The notes below the pieces were generated by a model. The model did not search any database and was not told where the DNA came from. It was given only the letters and a program-made list of their open reading frames with translations. From NCBI GenBank assembly GCA_027488135.1, contig JAIYCH010000089.1, forward strand, positions 124,001 to 188,000: DNA of 64,000 bases, written 5' to 3'. Both the position numbers and the translations under genes were made by a program. The DNA is from Saprospiraceae bacterium. Its GTDB lineage: Bacteria > Bacteroidota > Bacteroidia > Chitinophagales > Saprospiraceae. Position 1 is the first letter of the stretch, and each line of letters begins with the position of its first letter. Positions 18,046-27,504 of this stretch are shown here, one piece after another.

Positions 18046-18864
18046 TCAAATATGTTCTTGTAAAAAAATCAGAAGTTCTTCATTTGAAATATGGTATTTC
18101 ATTATACCTTGAAAACCGGTAGAAATAAACCCATTTTCCTCAGAAACAATTACTGCTGCCACGGCATAACGCTCTGATGCTCCTAAAGCAGCCCTATGTC
18201 GAAGCCCCACATCAGCTGGTAAATTTCCATTTTCAGATAGAGGCAAAATACAGGAAGCGGCGGCGGCTCTGCCTTTACTTATAATTAAAGCCCCATCATG
18301 GAGAGGAGAAGTTTTATTAAAAATACTCTCCACCAATCTACGAGTTACGACAGCATCCAGTAAAGTGCCAGTTCCAATAAGTGGCTCAGCACTGGTATCA
18401 CCTGATAAGACTAATAAAGCACCCGTTTTATCGCGGCTCATTCTAAGTAAAGCACTACTAAGAGCCATAATTTGTCTCTCCCTGTCTGTTTTAATACCTG
18501 GTTTAGCTAATAGAATTCTTGATAAAAAATTAGACCTTTTTCTAAGGGTAGTATTTCCTAAAAACAACAAAAAACGTCGAATTTCAGGTTGGAAAATAAT
18601 AACTATAATTATGACGCCTACATTAATAAATTGATTCAGTAAACTGGACATTAGTTGCATATCCAATGCATTAACCGTCCACCAAATAACAAATAGAAGG
18701 AGAACACCCAGGAACAGTCCATAACCAAAATTTCCTCTTAACAAGGTGTAAATCTGGTATATGATAAAACTAAAAATAAAAAAATCAATGAGATCCAATA
18801 AACTAATGGTCATTGATCCTATGGAAAACGAAGAAAAGATGTTAGATAGAAATGAAATATACAT
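18046..18864 (-). CDS. cdaA: Diadenylate cyclase (c-di-AMP synthase)
   Basis: A 272-residue CdaA-type protein with three N-terminal membrane helices (about residues 5-90; LLDLIDFFIFSFIIYQIY, then GLFLGVLLLFVIWW) and a cytoplasmic DisA_N domain. The nucleotide-binding and catalytic motifs are intact: SPLHDGALII (DGA) and GLRHRAALG (RHR). It makes c-di-AMP from two ATP. In bacteria that have it, c-di-AMP controls potassium and osmolyte balance and cell-envelope integrity. No partner regulator (CdaR type) is adjacent. It is the first gene before the M20 dipeptidase and is divergent from an exported protein gene 75 bp away. Confidence 0.95.
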   Translation of the reverse strand: MYISFLSNIFSSFSIGSMTISLLDLIDFFIFSFIIYQIYTLLRGNFGYGLFLGVLLLFVIWWTVNALDMQLMSSLLNQFINVGVIIIVIIFQPEIRRFLLFLGNTTLRKRSNFLSRILLAKPGIKTDRERQIMALSSALLRMSRDKTGALLVLSGDTSAEPLIGTGTLLDAVVTRRLVESIFNKTSPLHDGALIISKGRAAAASCILPLSENGNLPADVGLRHRAALGASERYAVAAVIVSEENGFISTGFQGIMKYHISNEELLIFLQEHI

Positions 18865-18898
18865 GGTTGCAAAATAGCAAAAAAAAGGGACTTTTTCA

Positions 18899-18906
18899 TA
18901 TATTTG
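18899..18906 (+). promoter_or_regulatory. Putative -7 element (TAnnTTTG)
   Basis: TATATTTG matches the -7 consensus and lies 33 bp before the ATG at 18940. No -33 TTTG at the usual spacing was found, so support is moderate. Confidence 0.4.
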
Positions 18907-18939
18907 TATATCTTAAATTTAAAATAATCCAGTCACGGG

Positions 18940-20094
18940 ATGTATAAAATATATTTTCTTTCTTTCTTCTTATGCCTTTTTTTGCCGATAATCCTCTTCG
19001 GGCAGGAAATCAGGCAAAATGAAATTGGAGAGCGAATTATAGTTTTTCCTGATGGAACATGGCGATACTTTCATAAAAGGCAATTGTCAGGGGGAAATTA
19101 TCCTGTGGTAAATCAGGAAATAACACCCTTAGATAACCCTGTTGAAATTACCCGGGAAGAAGTATATCAATTGGTAAATCGGAGAATTCAACAGGCGAAG
19201 GACGCCATTTATTATGCCGATATCAGGGCAAAAGCCATGTTAGAGCAAGAAAAAGAATTACAAAATAAAATTGTTATTGCGCAACAAAACAGTTTAGTTC
19301 CTCCTGATGAATTAAATAAATTATTAAAGCAATTAATGCTAACTCAACAGTTGGCAGCGACTTCTATAGGAACTATAAAAGAAGCTCAATCTGAAATATT
19401 AATTACGGAAGATTTAAAAATGAAGGGGGATATTCTAAGATTATTTAAACCAGAAAGCACTCCTGGAAAATTAGATCTTAATACTGTTTTTGCTTCCGAA
19501 GAAATGGTAAATCTTGATTTTTTTGCAAATGATTCACCATTATCGTTTTATGGACAAAACATGGGGGCTATCCTGACTGATAATCTTTCTGTTACAAATA
19601 ATATTTGCGAATACAGTTATGAAGGACTAGATGCAAAGGGCATAGACTGGCGCAGGGATGGTGAAAAAGAATTGTTATTCACTTTCACTGATGAAAGATT
19701 AAGGCTGTTTTTTCCTGATAAGGAATATCTCCGCTGTGAAGCTTTTTTGTCATCTGTAGGAAAGAGAGAAAAGCAATTAACCATAGAATTTCGATTTGCC
19801 TATCCAAATGCCAGAGAAGCCTATGGTGTTATCGAAAAAAATAGTTTAATTACGCTTAAATTATTTGACGGACAAATCATTGAATTAAAAGCGGGTGAAT
19901 TAGATTTAGGTAAATATGAAACAGATAAAGATATTCTAACCTATAGAATGATATATAAAATGGATAATCAACAAATTAATTTGTTGCGAAAACAAGAGTT
20001 GGAGGAAATTCGTATGTATTGGAGCGCTGGTTTTGAAGTTTATCCTGTGTATAATATAGATTTTTTCTCCCGTCAATTAAAATGTTTAGATTAA
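18940..20094 (+). CDS. Exported protein of unknown function, coupled to miaE
   Basis: A 384-residue protein with a clear signal peptide (MYKIYFLSFFLCLFLPIILF, cleavage near residue 22). A short motif follows (GERIIVFPDGTWRYF) of the DGTW type seen at the start of several exported Bacteroidota proteins. Then comes a helical, coiled-coil-like region (about 65-165, rich in Gln, Glu and Lys). The C-terminal part (about 170-384) has alternating beta strands. No catalytic motif or sorting domain was recognised and the family is not known to me. The miaE start is 1 bp after its stop codon, so the two are very likely one transcript, yet one product is exported and the other is a cytoplasmic tRNA enzyme. 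Confidence 0.85.
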   Translation: MYKIYFLSFFLCLFLPIILFGQEIRQNEIGERIIVFPDGTWRYFHKRQLSGGNYPVVNQEITPLDNPVEITREEVYQLVNRRIQQAKDAIYYADIRAKAMLEQEKELQNKIVIAQQNSLVPPDELNKLLKQLMLTQQLAATSIGTIKEAQSEILITEDLKMKGDILRLFKPESTPGKLDLNTVFASEEMVNLDFFANDSPLSFYGQNMGAILTDNLSVTNNICEYSYEGLDAKGIDWRRDGEKELLFTFTDERLRLFFPDKEYLRCEAFLSSVGKREKQLTIEFRFAYPNAREAYGVIEKNSLITLKLFDGQIIELKAGELDLGKYETDKDILTYRMIYKMDNQQINLLRKQELEEIRMYWSAGFEVYPVYNIDFFSRQLKCLD

Positions 20095-20095
20095 A

Positions 20096-20722
20096 ATGAT
20101 AAAACCCGAGGAAAAAGTTAAAAAAAATATCCCGTTTATGATGCTTGGTCTAAAACTACCAACGGATCCACGATGGGTAAATTTAGCTGAAATATCTTTG
20201 GAAGATATACTGACAGACCATGCGTTTTGCGAGCAAAAAGCAGCAGTAAGCTGTATATCTTTGATTCAAGGTTTTCCTGAAAAAAAAGAACTCGTCCACG
20301 AACTTTCACCTATTGTAACAGAAGAATGGGGACATTTTCGCATGGTTTTAGCAGAAATTGATAGACGACAGTTTAATTTAGGTACACAAAGGAAAGATTT
20401 ATATGTAAATCAACTTCTTGCTTTTCAACAGAAAGGTGGTTCTCGGGAAGACAGACTATTGGACAAGCTATTATTTTGCGGTCTGATAGAAGCCAGAAGT
20501 TGTGAAAGATTCAGATTGCTTTACGAATATCTCACAGATCCCTATTTAAAAGAATTTTACTACAAATTTATGGTTTCTGAAGCTGGTCACTATGTCTTAT
20601 TTTTAGACCTTGCCAGATTATACTTTCCTGAAAATAAAGTAAAATCAAGATGGGAATCATATTTAAAAGAAGAGGCAGAAATCATGCGGAGACTAGAAAT
20701 AAGCGGAAATAGGATTCACTAG
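20096..20722 (+). CDS. miaE: tRNA-(ms2io6A37) hydroxylase
   Basis: MiaE hydroxylates the isopentenyl side chain of the modified adenosine 37 in tRNAs reading UNN codons. The 208-residue protein has the two-iron ferritin-like pattern: an early Glu in DHAFCEQKAAVS, E-x-x-H in EEWGHFRMVL, a Glu in LIEARSCERF and a second E-x-x-H in SEAGHYVLFL. The length matches the shorter bacterial MiaE forms. It needs oxygen, which fits an aerobic lifestyle. It starts 1 bp after the stop of the exported protein and overlaps or abuts msrB at the convergent side (2 bp between). Confidence 0.93.
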   Translation: MIKPEEKVKKNIPFMMLGLKLPTDPRWVNLAEISLEDILTDHAFCEQKAAVSCISLIQGFPEKKELVHELSPIVTEEWGHFRMVLAEIDRRQFNLGTQRKDLYVNQLLAFQQKGGSREDRLLDKLLFCGLIEARSCERFRLLYEYLTDPYLKEFYYKFMVSEAGHYVLFLDLARLYFPENKVKSRWESYLKEEAEIMRRLEISGNRIH

Positions 20723-20724
20723 AC

Positions 20725-21213
20725 CTATTTTTTTTGTTCTGAGGCTGTGAACAACATAGCTTCAGAATTCATGCAGTATCTCAAACCGGTGGGTTTTGGA
20801 CCATCATCAAAAACGTGACCTATATGTCCGTCACAACGGGCGCACCTTACTTCCGTTCTAACCATACCTAATTCAAAATCTTCTATTTCCTTTACATTTT
20901 TTTTACTGACAGGTTGCCAGAAACTAGGCCATCCTGTACCTGAATTAAATTTAGTTTCAGAAGAGAACAATGGTAATTTACAACCACCACAAATGTATGT
21001 TCCTTTTGTTTTTATGTTATAAAGTTTACCTGTAAAAGCTCTTTCCGTTCCGGCTTTCCTAAGAATATAATAAGCCTGCGGAGATAAGGATTCCTTCCAT
21101 TCTTTGTCAGACTTACGAATTGGTTTTATAGTATCTAATGATATACCAGCTGAGTAAGCTAAATGACTTAAACCAAAAAACAAAAAGAAAAAAGAATATT
21201 TCAGAAAACGCAT
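20725..21213 (-). CDS. msrB: Peptide-methionine (R)-S-oxide reductase, exported form
   Basis: This enzyme reduces methionine-R-sulfoxide in damaged proteins. The MsrB fold is complete: CGGCKLPLF and [13 protein letters not shown] give the two zinc CxxC pairs, GTGWPSFW binds substrate, and [11 protein letters not shown] contains the catalytic Cys. Residues 1-22 ([19 protein letters not shown]) form a signal peptide, so the enzyme acts in the periplasm or on the surface, unlike most cytoplasmic MsrB. It is the last gene of a minus-strand run rimO - membrane protein - msrB, with a 26-bp gap upstream. No MsrA partner is nearby. Confidence 0.95.
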   Translation of the reverse strand: MRFLKYSFFFLFFGLSHLAYSAGISLDTIKPIRKSDKEWKESLSPQAYYILRKAGTERAFTGKLYNIKTKGTYICGGCKLPLFSSETKFNSGTGWPSFWQPVSKKNVKEIEDFELGMVRTEVRCARCDGHIGHVFDDGPKPTGLRYCMNSEAMLFTASEQKK

Positions 21214-21239
21214 AAAAAATTATTTTGTCGATGATATAT

Positions 21240-21695
21240 TTAACCTCTTGGCCTCATTTTAGGACTATTCCATTCCTCTTTTTCAGCAAAGGCAACCACT
21301 TTCTTAAGTATAGACATTATAGTAAGAAAAACCAGGTATCCAAAGGTAACAACTACGTAAATCCACATATAAGATCCCGCATTTGCAATGGATATACCTG
21401 AGAAAGCCCAGGCTTGTAAGCCAGAAACACCTGCTACTATCATGAAACTGTACATTGAAAGACCCCAATAATGAGGAACACTTTTTGCCGTAATAGAATA
21501 GATACTATTCAAAACAGCAAAAAAGAGCATAAATGAAGCAGCATTCAACCAAGGAAAACGATTAGTTACCTCAATCAAACCCGTTGCTTTGACCATTATT
21601 GAACCAATATTGACCACAAAAACTGAAGCAATAATAATAGCCGCCTGGACTAGCGGTTTTTCGATATTAAACTGAAATTTATCTAGCAATGCCAT
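21240..21695 (-). CDS. Small integral membrane protein, unknown function
   Basis: A 151-residue protein with four predicted membrane helices: about 13-33 (VQAAIIIASVFVVNIGSIMV), 48-68, 78-98 and 106-130. The termini are charged (IEKP near the start, WNSPKMRPRG at the end). I do not recognise a family and see no catalytic residues. It sits between rimO (50 bp upstream) and msrB (26 bp downstream) on the same strand, so it is probably co-expressed with them. A role in supplying electrons to the exported MsrB is conceivable, but nothing in the sequence, such as heme ligands or paired Cys, supports it. Confidence 0.8.
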   Translation of the reverse strand: MALLDKFQFNIEKPLVQAAIIIASVFVVNIGSIMVKATGLIEVTNRFPWLNAASFMLFFAVLNSIYSITAKSVPHYWGLSMYSFMIVAGVSGLQAWAFSGISIANAGSYMWIYVVVTFGYLVFLTIMSILKKVVAFAEKEEWNSPKMRPRG

Positions 21696-21745
21696 TTTTT
21701 TTCAAGGTAACAAAGAATAGCCAACAAAGTTTATAAAATAATAAC

Positions 21746-23068
21746 CTACTTCAAAACACCAATAAGGTCGTATTCAGAAGCATCAGTAATCGTCACTTCG
21801 GCAAAATCACCTAATCTGACATAATTTCCTTTAACAGGAATTAAAACCTCATTATCGACTTCAGGCGAATCACCTTCTGTTCTGCCAACAAAGTGACCAT
21901 TTTCAATTTTATCAAATAAGACTTTGAACGATTTTCCAATTTTAGCTTTATTTTTTTCATAAGAAATAGCACTTTGAATTTCCATAATCCGATTTGCCCT
22001 TTCCATTTTCACTTCCTCAGGTACATCATCGACCAGGTCGTGAGCACGGGTAGATTCTTCGTGAGAATAGGTAAAAACGCCCACCCTATCGAGTGATGCT
22101 TCCACGATAAAGTTACAAAGCTCTTCAAATTCAGCCTCTGTTTCACCTGGAAAACCTACTAAGAAAGTACTCCTTAGGGTAATTCCGGGGACTAAAGACC
22201 TTGCCTTTTCCAGCAATTCTTTGGTTTCCTCTACCGTAATTTGTCTTCTCATTCTGGCCAATACGTCATTTTGAGCATGTTGAAGAGGCATATCTAAATA
22301 ATTGCATATTTTAGGCTGTGCAGCCATTACCTCAAAAATTTCAAGAGGAAACTTACTTGGATAAGCATAATGAAGCCTAATCCACTCAATCCCTTCAATA
22401 TTGGCTAATTCAGTCAATAGTTCAGGAAGCATCCGTTTTTTATAAGTATCTAAACCATAATAAGTCAGCTCCTGAGAAATGAGCATCAACTCCTTTACAC
22501 CTCTCCTGGCCAGACTTTTAGCTTCAACAACAATATCTTCAATGTTTCTTGACACATGAATTCCCCGCATGAGTGGAATAGCACAAAAAGAACAGGTACG
22601 ATTACAACCCTCTGCAATTTTAAGATAAGCAAAATGACTTGGAGTGCTAATCCACCTTTCTCCTACTAGTTCATGTTTAAAATCGGCGTTTAACTTTGAC
22701 AACAATGAAGGCATTTCCAAGGTTCCAAAAAAGGCGTCAACTTCAGGAATTTCAACTTCTAAATCGTCTTTATATCTTTGAGAAAGACAACCGGTTACAA
22801 ATAATTTTTTAATCTCGCCTTCTTTCTTTTTTTCTGCATAATCCAATATGGTTTGAATGGATTCCTCTTTTGCAAGATCAATAAAACCGCAGGTATTAAT
22901 TATGATGATATCAGATTTTTCGTTCGTCTCATGGGAAACATCAAAATCATTACCTATGAGTTGGGTAATCAAATTTTCAGAATCTACTTTATTTTTTGAG
23001 CAGCCTAAAGTAATTACATTAACTTTATCTGGTCTTAGTGATTTTGTTTTCATATTTAAGTGTAACAT
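21746..23068 (-). CDS. rimO: Ribosomal protein uS12 methylthiotransferase
   Basis: RimO is a radical-SAM enzyme that adds a methylthio group to a conserved Asp of ribosomal protein S12. The 440-residue protein has the N-terminal UPF0004 domain with three cluster-binding Cys (TLGCSKNKVDSE, NTCGFI, TGCLSQ), then the radical SAM core with the CxxxCxxC motif in EGCNRTCSFC, and a C-terminal TRAM domain (about 375-440). SKNKVDSEN and LDMPLQHAQNDVLARMRR match RimO rather than MiaB. Starts at 23068 (MLHLNMKTKS) or at the second Met five codons in are both possible. It is the first gene of the rimO-membrane protein-msrB run. Confidence 0.96.
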   Translation of the reverse strand: MLHLNMKTKSLRPDKVNVITLGCSKNKVDSENLITQLIGNDFDVSHETNEKSDIIIINTCGFIDLAKEESIQTILDYAEKKKEGEIKKLFVTGCLSQRYKDDLEVEIPEVDAFFGTLEMPSLLSKLNADFKHELVGERWISTPSHFAYLKIAEGCNRTCSFCAIPLMRGIHVSRNIEDIVVEAKSLARRGVKELMLISQELTYYGLDTYKKRMLPELLTELANIEGIEWIRLHYAYPSKFPLEIFEVMAAQPKICNYLDMPLQHAQNDVLARMRRQITVEETKELLEKARSLVPGITLRSTFLVGFPGETEAEFEELCNFIVEASLDRVGVFTYSHEESTRAHDLVDDVPEEVKMERANRIMEIQSAISYEKNKAKIGKSFKVLFDKIENGHFVGRTEGDSPEVDNEVLIPVKGNYVRLGDFAEVTITDASEYDLIGVLK

Positions 23069-23154
23069 TCAGATTAGGGAACAAATATAATATTTAACCT
23101 AAAAGGATACGACATTGAGAACATTTTCGTTTAAAAGAGATAAAACAAATACCT

Positions 23155-23835
23155 ATGAATTTTTTAAAAAAAACAATTTTATTCCTCTTGTTTTTTATTC
23201 CTTTGACATCAAATGCGCAAATAGGTATTTCTGCTGGTGGCACGCTAAATAGAGCGGAAGGCTGGGTTATTACAGACCTAAGTAACAACTTGAAAAATGA
23301 CTTGCCAGGAAATTCCTTCTTTTTAAGTCTGAATTATGAATTTTCCAGTAAAAACTATAGGATAGCCTTTGTCCCCGAGATTGGAGGTGCTTTATTTAAA
23401 AATGAGATTGTAGATTTAGGGACTTTCACAAATAAAACGCTTCGTTTTCAACTCAATACCCATATTTATTTTCTTGATTTTAAGGGAGATTGCGATTGTC
23501 CAACTTTTTCAAAGAAAGGCAATCCATTAAAGAAAGGTTTATTTTTTAATATTTCACCGGGAGTTAGTTACTTTGCTAACACGGTTGAAAGGCTTCCATC
23601 AAATAATACTGATTATTTCATCAAACCTAATATTGGAACAGGATTAGGGTACGATATTGGTCTGAACAAAAACATAACTTTAACCACCTTCGCGAATGTC
23701 TATTATTTTTCGAAATTAACCTGGCCAGGGTTAATCAATTTACTTGCTATTCCATCTACAGGAAACAAAACAGCTAATGGAACCACCAACTTATCGCAAA
23801 TTCAGGCAGGAATTACCCTAAGATATCATTTCTAA
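23155..23835 (+). CDS. Outer-membrane beta-barrel protein
   Basis: A 226-residue protein with a signal peptide (FLKKTILFLLFFIPLTSNAQ), then IGISAGGTLNRAEGW and alternating amphipathic strands, ending in LRYHF. A terminal aromatic residue is typical of outer-membrane barrels. A short Cys-rich loop (GDCDCPTF) is in the middle. It resembles the many small porin-like or OmpW-like proteins of Bacteroidota, with no specific function readable. It stands alone, divergent from rimO by 86 bp and followed by the ilv leader region. Confidence 0.82.
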   Translation: MNFLKKTILFLLFFIPLTSNAQIGISAGGTLNRAEGWVITDLSNNLKNDLPGNSFFLSLNYEFSSKNYRIAFVPEIGGALFKNEIVDLGTFTNKTLRFQLNTHIYFLDFKGDCDCPTFSKKGNPLKKGLFFNISPGVSYFANTVERLPSNNTDYFIKPNIGTGLGYDIGLNKNITLTTFANVYYFSKLTWPGLINLLAIPSTGNKTANGTTNLSQIQAGITLRYHF

Positions 23836-23936
23836 ACAATATATTAATATTACCTGTCAATTGTAAGAAAACATAATTTAAAACATTATAAATCAATAAA
23901 TTAACATATATTTTTACCTTTTGCCATATCGTAAGA

Positions 23937-24011
23937 ATGGGTAATTTAAATTCCATGCAAGGTTCATCAATGTTTAATTTTGGTAAATTAAAAGTGACCA
24001 CTTATTATTAA
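23937..24011 (+). CDS. Possible leader ORF upstream of ilvD (24 codons)
   Basis: A 24-residue frame starts with ATG at 23937 and stops with TAA at 24009-24011. The stop overlaps the first ATG in the ilvD frame (TAATG). A promoter-like TACCTTTTG lies just upstream (23915-23923), with one base more than the consensus. The peptide is not rich in Leu, Val or Ile codons, so it is not a classical attenuator. It may be chance, or it may couple translation into ilvD. Low support. Confidence 0.2.
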   Translation: MGNLNSMQGSSMFNFGKLKVTTYY

Positions 24012-24040
24012 TGGGCGTCAAAAAAGCTAAATATATTTAC

Positions 24041-25735
24041 ATGGAATCTATCATTTGGAATAAATTCAGTAAAACGATTACACAAGATGTAAGTCAACCA
24101 GCAGCGCAAGCCATGCTATATGCCATTGGAATGACAGAGGCTGATATGAAAAAGGCGCAAGTAGGCATCGTGAGTATGGGATGGGAAGGGAATCCCTGTA
24201 ATATGCATTTAAATGATTTGGCTAAAGTAATTAAACAAGGAGTTCAGGTTCATCCCAATTTATACGGTCTGATTTTCAATACTATTGGCGTTAGTGATGG
24301 CATATCAATGGGAACATCAGGCATGCGATATTCCCTACCAAGTAGAGATTTAATCGCCGATTCTATTGAAACGGTCGCAGGAGCTCAATGGTATGACGCT
24401 ATTGTTGCGGTTACCGGCTGTGATAAAAATATGCCTGGAGCGATGATGGCTATGGCTCGTTTAAATCGTCCCTCCATATTGGTTTACGGTGGTACCATTG
24501 CACCGGGTTGCCATGCAAGTAAGAAATTAGACGTGGTATCAGCCTTTGAGGCACTGGGTCAAAAAATAGCGGGAACAATTACCGATGCAGATTTCAAACA
24601 GATCGTCCAGAAAGCCTGCCCTGGACCAGGCGCTTGCGGTGGTATGTACACGGCCAATACCATGGCCTCAGCTATTGAAGCTATGGGAATGAGTTTACCT
24701 GGCAATTCTTCACTTCCAGCTGACCATCCAGATAAGAAACAAGATAGTTTAAATGTTGGCGCAGCTATTGCGGAACTTATACGCTTAGATTTAACCCCTT
24801 CTAAAATAATGACTGCAAAGGCTTTTGAAAATGCCATGCGCCTCATCACTGTATTGGGAGGGTCAACCAATGCCGTAATGCATTTAATCGCTATCTCTAA
24901 GGCTATGGGAGTTCCTTTAACCTTAGATGATTTTCAAAAAATAAGTGATACCACACCATTTTTAGCTGACTTAAAACCAAGTGGCAAATATGTTATGGAA
25001 GACTTATTTCAGGTAGGTGGCGTTCCAGGTGTTATGAAATGGATGTTAGCAGAAGGCATGCTCCACGGTGAATGCATGACGGTTACGGGTAAAACCATGG
25101 CCGAAAATTTAGAACATGCACGTCCTTTAGATGAAGGCCAAAAAGTGATTCATCCAATTAAAGAAGCTATAAAACCTTCCGGACATATTCAAATACTCTA
25201 TGGAAATCTGGCTACACAAGGGTCAGTAGCCAAAATAACAGGAAAAGAAGGAGAATACTTCCAGGGTCCTGCACAGGTATTTGACGGTGAAGAAGCAATA
25301 AATCTTGCTATTTCAAATAAAGAAATAAAAGAAGGGTCTGTTATAGTCATTCGCTATTGTGGTCCAAAAGGCGGCCCCGGCATGCCGGAAATGTTAAAAC
25401 CAACTTCAGCTCTAATGGGTGAAGGGCTTGGTGATAAAGTAGCTTTAATAACGGATGGCAGATTTTCAGGAGGAACCCATGGATTTGTAGTAGGGCATAT
25501 TACGCCTGAAGCTCAGATTGGTGGAAATATTGCACTGGTTCAAAATGGTGATATCATTACTATTGATGCCATAAATAATGTGCTTGAAGCCAATGTTGAA
25601 GAAACGGAATTTGAAAGAAGAAGAGCTGCCTGGAAACCAAGACCTTCAAACGCAACTACTGGTTACCTTAAAAAGTATGCACAGTTAGTTTCTACTGCGT
25701 CAGAAGGATGTGTAACCGACGAAATAAACCTCTAA
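24041..25735 (+). CDS. ilvD: Dihydroxy-acid dehydratase
   Basis: This iron-sulfur dehydratase carries out the third common step of valine and isoleucine synthesis. Conserved features are [15 protein letters not shown] (cluster Cys), [16 protein letters not shown] (cluster Cys), [23 protein letters not shown] and the C-terminal [16 protein letters not shown]. The start at 24041 (564 residues, [16 protein letters not shown]) is preferred because homologues begin close to NKYSKTVTQD. An in-frame ATG at 24011 would add ten residues and overlaps the stop of a short leader frame. ilvB follows after 3 bp and ilvN after that, so the three form an operon. Confidence 0.97.
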   Translation: MESIIWNKFSKTITQDVSQPAAQAMLYAIGMTEADMKKAQVGIVSMGWEGNPCNMHLNDLAKVIKQGVQVHPNLYGLIFNTIGVSDGISMGTSGMRYSLPSRDLIADSIETVAGAQWYDAIVAVTGCDKNMPGAMMAMARLNRPSILVYGGTIAPGCHASKKLDVVSAFEALGQKIAGTITDADFKQIVQKACPGPGACGGMYTANTMASAIEAMGMSLPGNSSLPADHPDKKQDSLNVGAAIAELIRLDLTPSKIMTAKAFENAMRLITVLGGSTNAVMHLIAISKAMGVPLTLDDFQKISDTTPFLADLKPSGKYVMEDLFQVGGVPGVMKWMLAEGMLHGECMTVTGKTMAENLEHARPLDEGQKVIHPIKEAIKPSGHIQILYGNLATQGSVAKITGKEGEYFQGPAQVFDGEEAINLAISNKEIKEGSVIVIRYCGPKGGPGMPEMLKPTSALMGEGLGDKVALITDGRFSGGTHGFVVGHITPEAQIGGNIALVQNGDIITIDAINNVLEANVEETEFERRRAAWKPRPSNATTGYLKKYAQLVSTASEGCVTDEINL

Positions 25736-25738
25736 ATC

Positions 25739-27499
25739 ATGGAAAAAGTAGTAAATAAAATAAGTGAAAGCCAGCCGAATCACTCCTCAGAGGGAAAGGT
25801 AAATATTTCTGGAGCCGAGGCGGTACTGAAATGTTTGATTGCTGAATCAGTAAACACCATTTTCGGCTATCCCGGAGGTGCCATCATGCCCGTGTATGAT
25901 GCATTATATCATTATACAGACCGTATTAATCATATTTTACCCAGACATGAGCAAGGTGCTATTCATGCGGCTGAAGGATATGCGCGCGTCACCCGAAAAA
26001 CAGGTGTGGCCATGGCAACATCTGGACCTGGCGCAATGAATTTAATGACAGGACTTGCTGACGCGATGCTTGATTCTACCCCTTTGGTTTGTATAACTGG
26101 ACAAGTAGCCTCTACTTTACTTGGTTCTGATGCATTTCAGGAAACAGATGTGATTAACTGTACCATGCCTGTTACCAAATGGAACCATCAGATTACCCAC
26201 GCTGCTGAAATTCCTTCTGTTTTTGCAAAGGCTTTTTTTATAGCAAATTCAGGTAGGCCAGGTCCTGTAATCATTGACATAACCAAAGATGCTCAAAATG
26301 AATTTTTTGATTTTGAATATTTGCCATGCACAAATATTAGAAGTTATCATCCATTACCGAAACTAAATGAAGATGAAATAACTTCCGCAGCTCAGATGAT
26401 TAATGAGGCAAAAAAACCTCTTATTCTTGCGGGCCATGGTATCCAGATTGCTAATGCTCAAAACCAATTTAAATGGTTTGTGGAGAAATCAGGCATACCG
26501 GTAGCCTGTACGCTACATGGATTATCATCACTTCCCGATGACCACCCGCAGCATGTTGGAATGCTGGGCATGCATGGAAATTATGGAGCGAATATAAAAC
26601 AAAACGAATGCGATGTGCTTATTGCCATTGGCATGCGTTTTGATGATAGGGTAACTGGCAATTTAACAAAATACGCCAAACAAGCCAAAGTTATTCATAT
26701 TGAAATTGACCCTTCAGAAATTAATAAAAACGTAAAAGCAACGATTCCTGTTCTTGGAGATGCCAAGATGGTACTTGAGGCACTTTTACCATTGATTGAA
26801 GAAAAAAGTTACCCTGCCTGGCTTCAGGAATTTGATGATTGTAAGAAAATTGAATTTGAAAAGGTTATTCATAGAGATTTATCTCCTACCGCTGAGGGAA
26901 AAATGAGGATGGGAATGGTTGTGAAGGAAGTTTCTGACCAGACCAATGGCATGGCTATAGTAGCTACGGATGTTGGACAACATCAAATGGCTGCTGCCAG
27001 ATACTATACCTATCGATCTACTAATCAATGGGTTTCATCAGGTGGAGCCGGTACTATGGGCTTTGGACTTCCTGCTGCTTTTGGTGCCCAATACGCCCAG
27101 CCTGATAAAACCGTTGTTGCTTTTATTGGAGACGGAGGTTTTCAAATGACTATCCAGGAATTAGGCATGATAAATCAATGGAAAATGCCCGTGAAAATTG
27201 TTCTTTTGGATAACAATTTCTTGGGTATGGTTCGTCAATGGCAACAATTATTTTATGATAAGAGGTACTCTTCTGTAGAACTTCAGAATCCTGATTTTCT
27301 AAAAATTGCCGAAGGATTTGGAGTTACAGGAAAAAAAATTGAGGAGGTTTCCTCTTTAAAAGAGGCAGTGGCTGAAATGCTGGCCTACCCAGGCCCATAC
27401 CTTTTACATGTTATGGTTGAAAAAGAGGATAATGTTTTTCCAATGGTTCAAAGTGGCGCTGGCGTTGGCGAAATCGTTCTTGAACCAAATATTAAATAG
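25739..27499 (+). CDS. ilvB: Acetolactate synthase, large (catalytic) subunit
   Basis: This thiamine-diphosphate enzyme forms acetolactate or acetohydroxybutyrate, the first common step of branched-chain amino acid synthesis. The 586-residue protein shows [15 protein letters not shown], the activating Glu in [15 protein letters not shown], the FAD-binding middle domain ([14 protein letters not shown]), and the TPP motif [15 protein letters not shown] ending in [12 protein letters not shown]. About 20 charged residues precede the conserved core. It lies 3 bp after ilvD and 5 bp before ilvN, the regulatory subunit, as expected for a coordinated complex. Confidence 0.97.
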   Translation: MEKVVNKISESQPNHSSEGKVNISGAEAVLKCLIAESVNTIFGYPGGAIMPVYDALYHYTDRINHILPRHEQGAIHAAEGYARVTRKTGVAMATSGPGAMNLMTGLADAMLDSTPLVCITGQVASTLLGSDAFQETDVINCTMPVTKWNHQITHAAEIPSVFAKAFFIANSGRPGPVIIDITKDAQNEFFDFEYLPCTNIRSYHPLPKLNEDEITSAAQMINEAKKPLILAGHGIQIANAQNQFKWFVEKSGIPVACTLHGLSSLPDDHPQHVGMLGMHGNYGANIKQNECDVLIAIGMRFDDRVTGNLTKYAKQAKVIHIEIDPSEINKNVKATIPVLGDAKMVLEALLPLIEEKSYPAWLQEFDDCKKIEFEKVIHRDLSPTAEGKMRMGMVVKEVSDQTNGMAIVATDVGQHQMAAARYYTYRSTNQWVSSGGAGTMGFGLPAAFGAQYAQPDKTVVAFIGDGGFQMTIQELGMINQWKMPVKIVLLDNNFLGMVRQWQQLFYDKRYSSVELQNPDFLKIAEGFGVTGKKIEEVSSLKEAVAEMLAYPGPYLLHVMVEKEDNVFPMVQSGAGVGEIVLEPNIK

Positions 27500-27504
27500 A
27501 ACTT

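Noticed and set aside
23937-24011. Classical branched-chain amino acid attenuator upstream of ilvD
   Set aside because: The short peptide has only two Leu and one Val among 24 residues, and no terminator hairpin is visible before ilvD.
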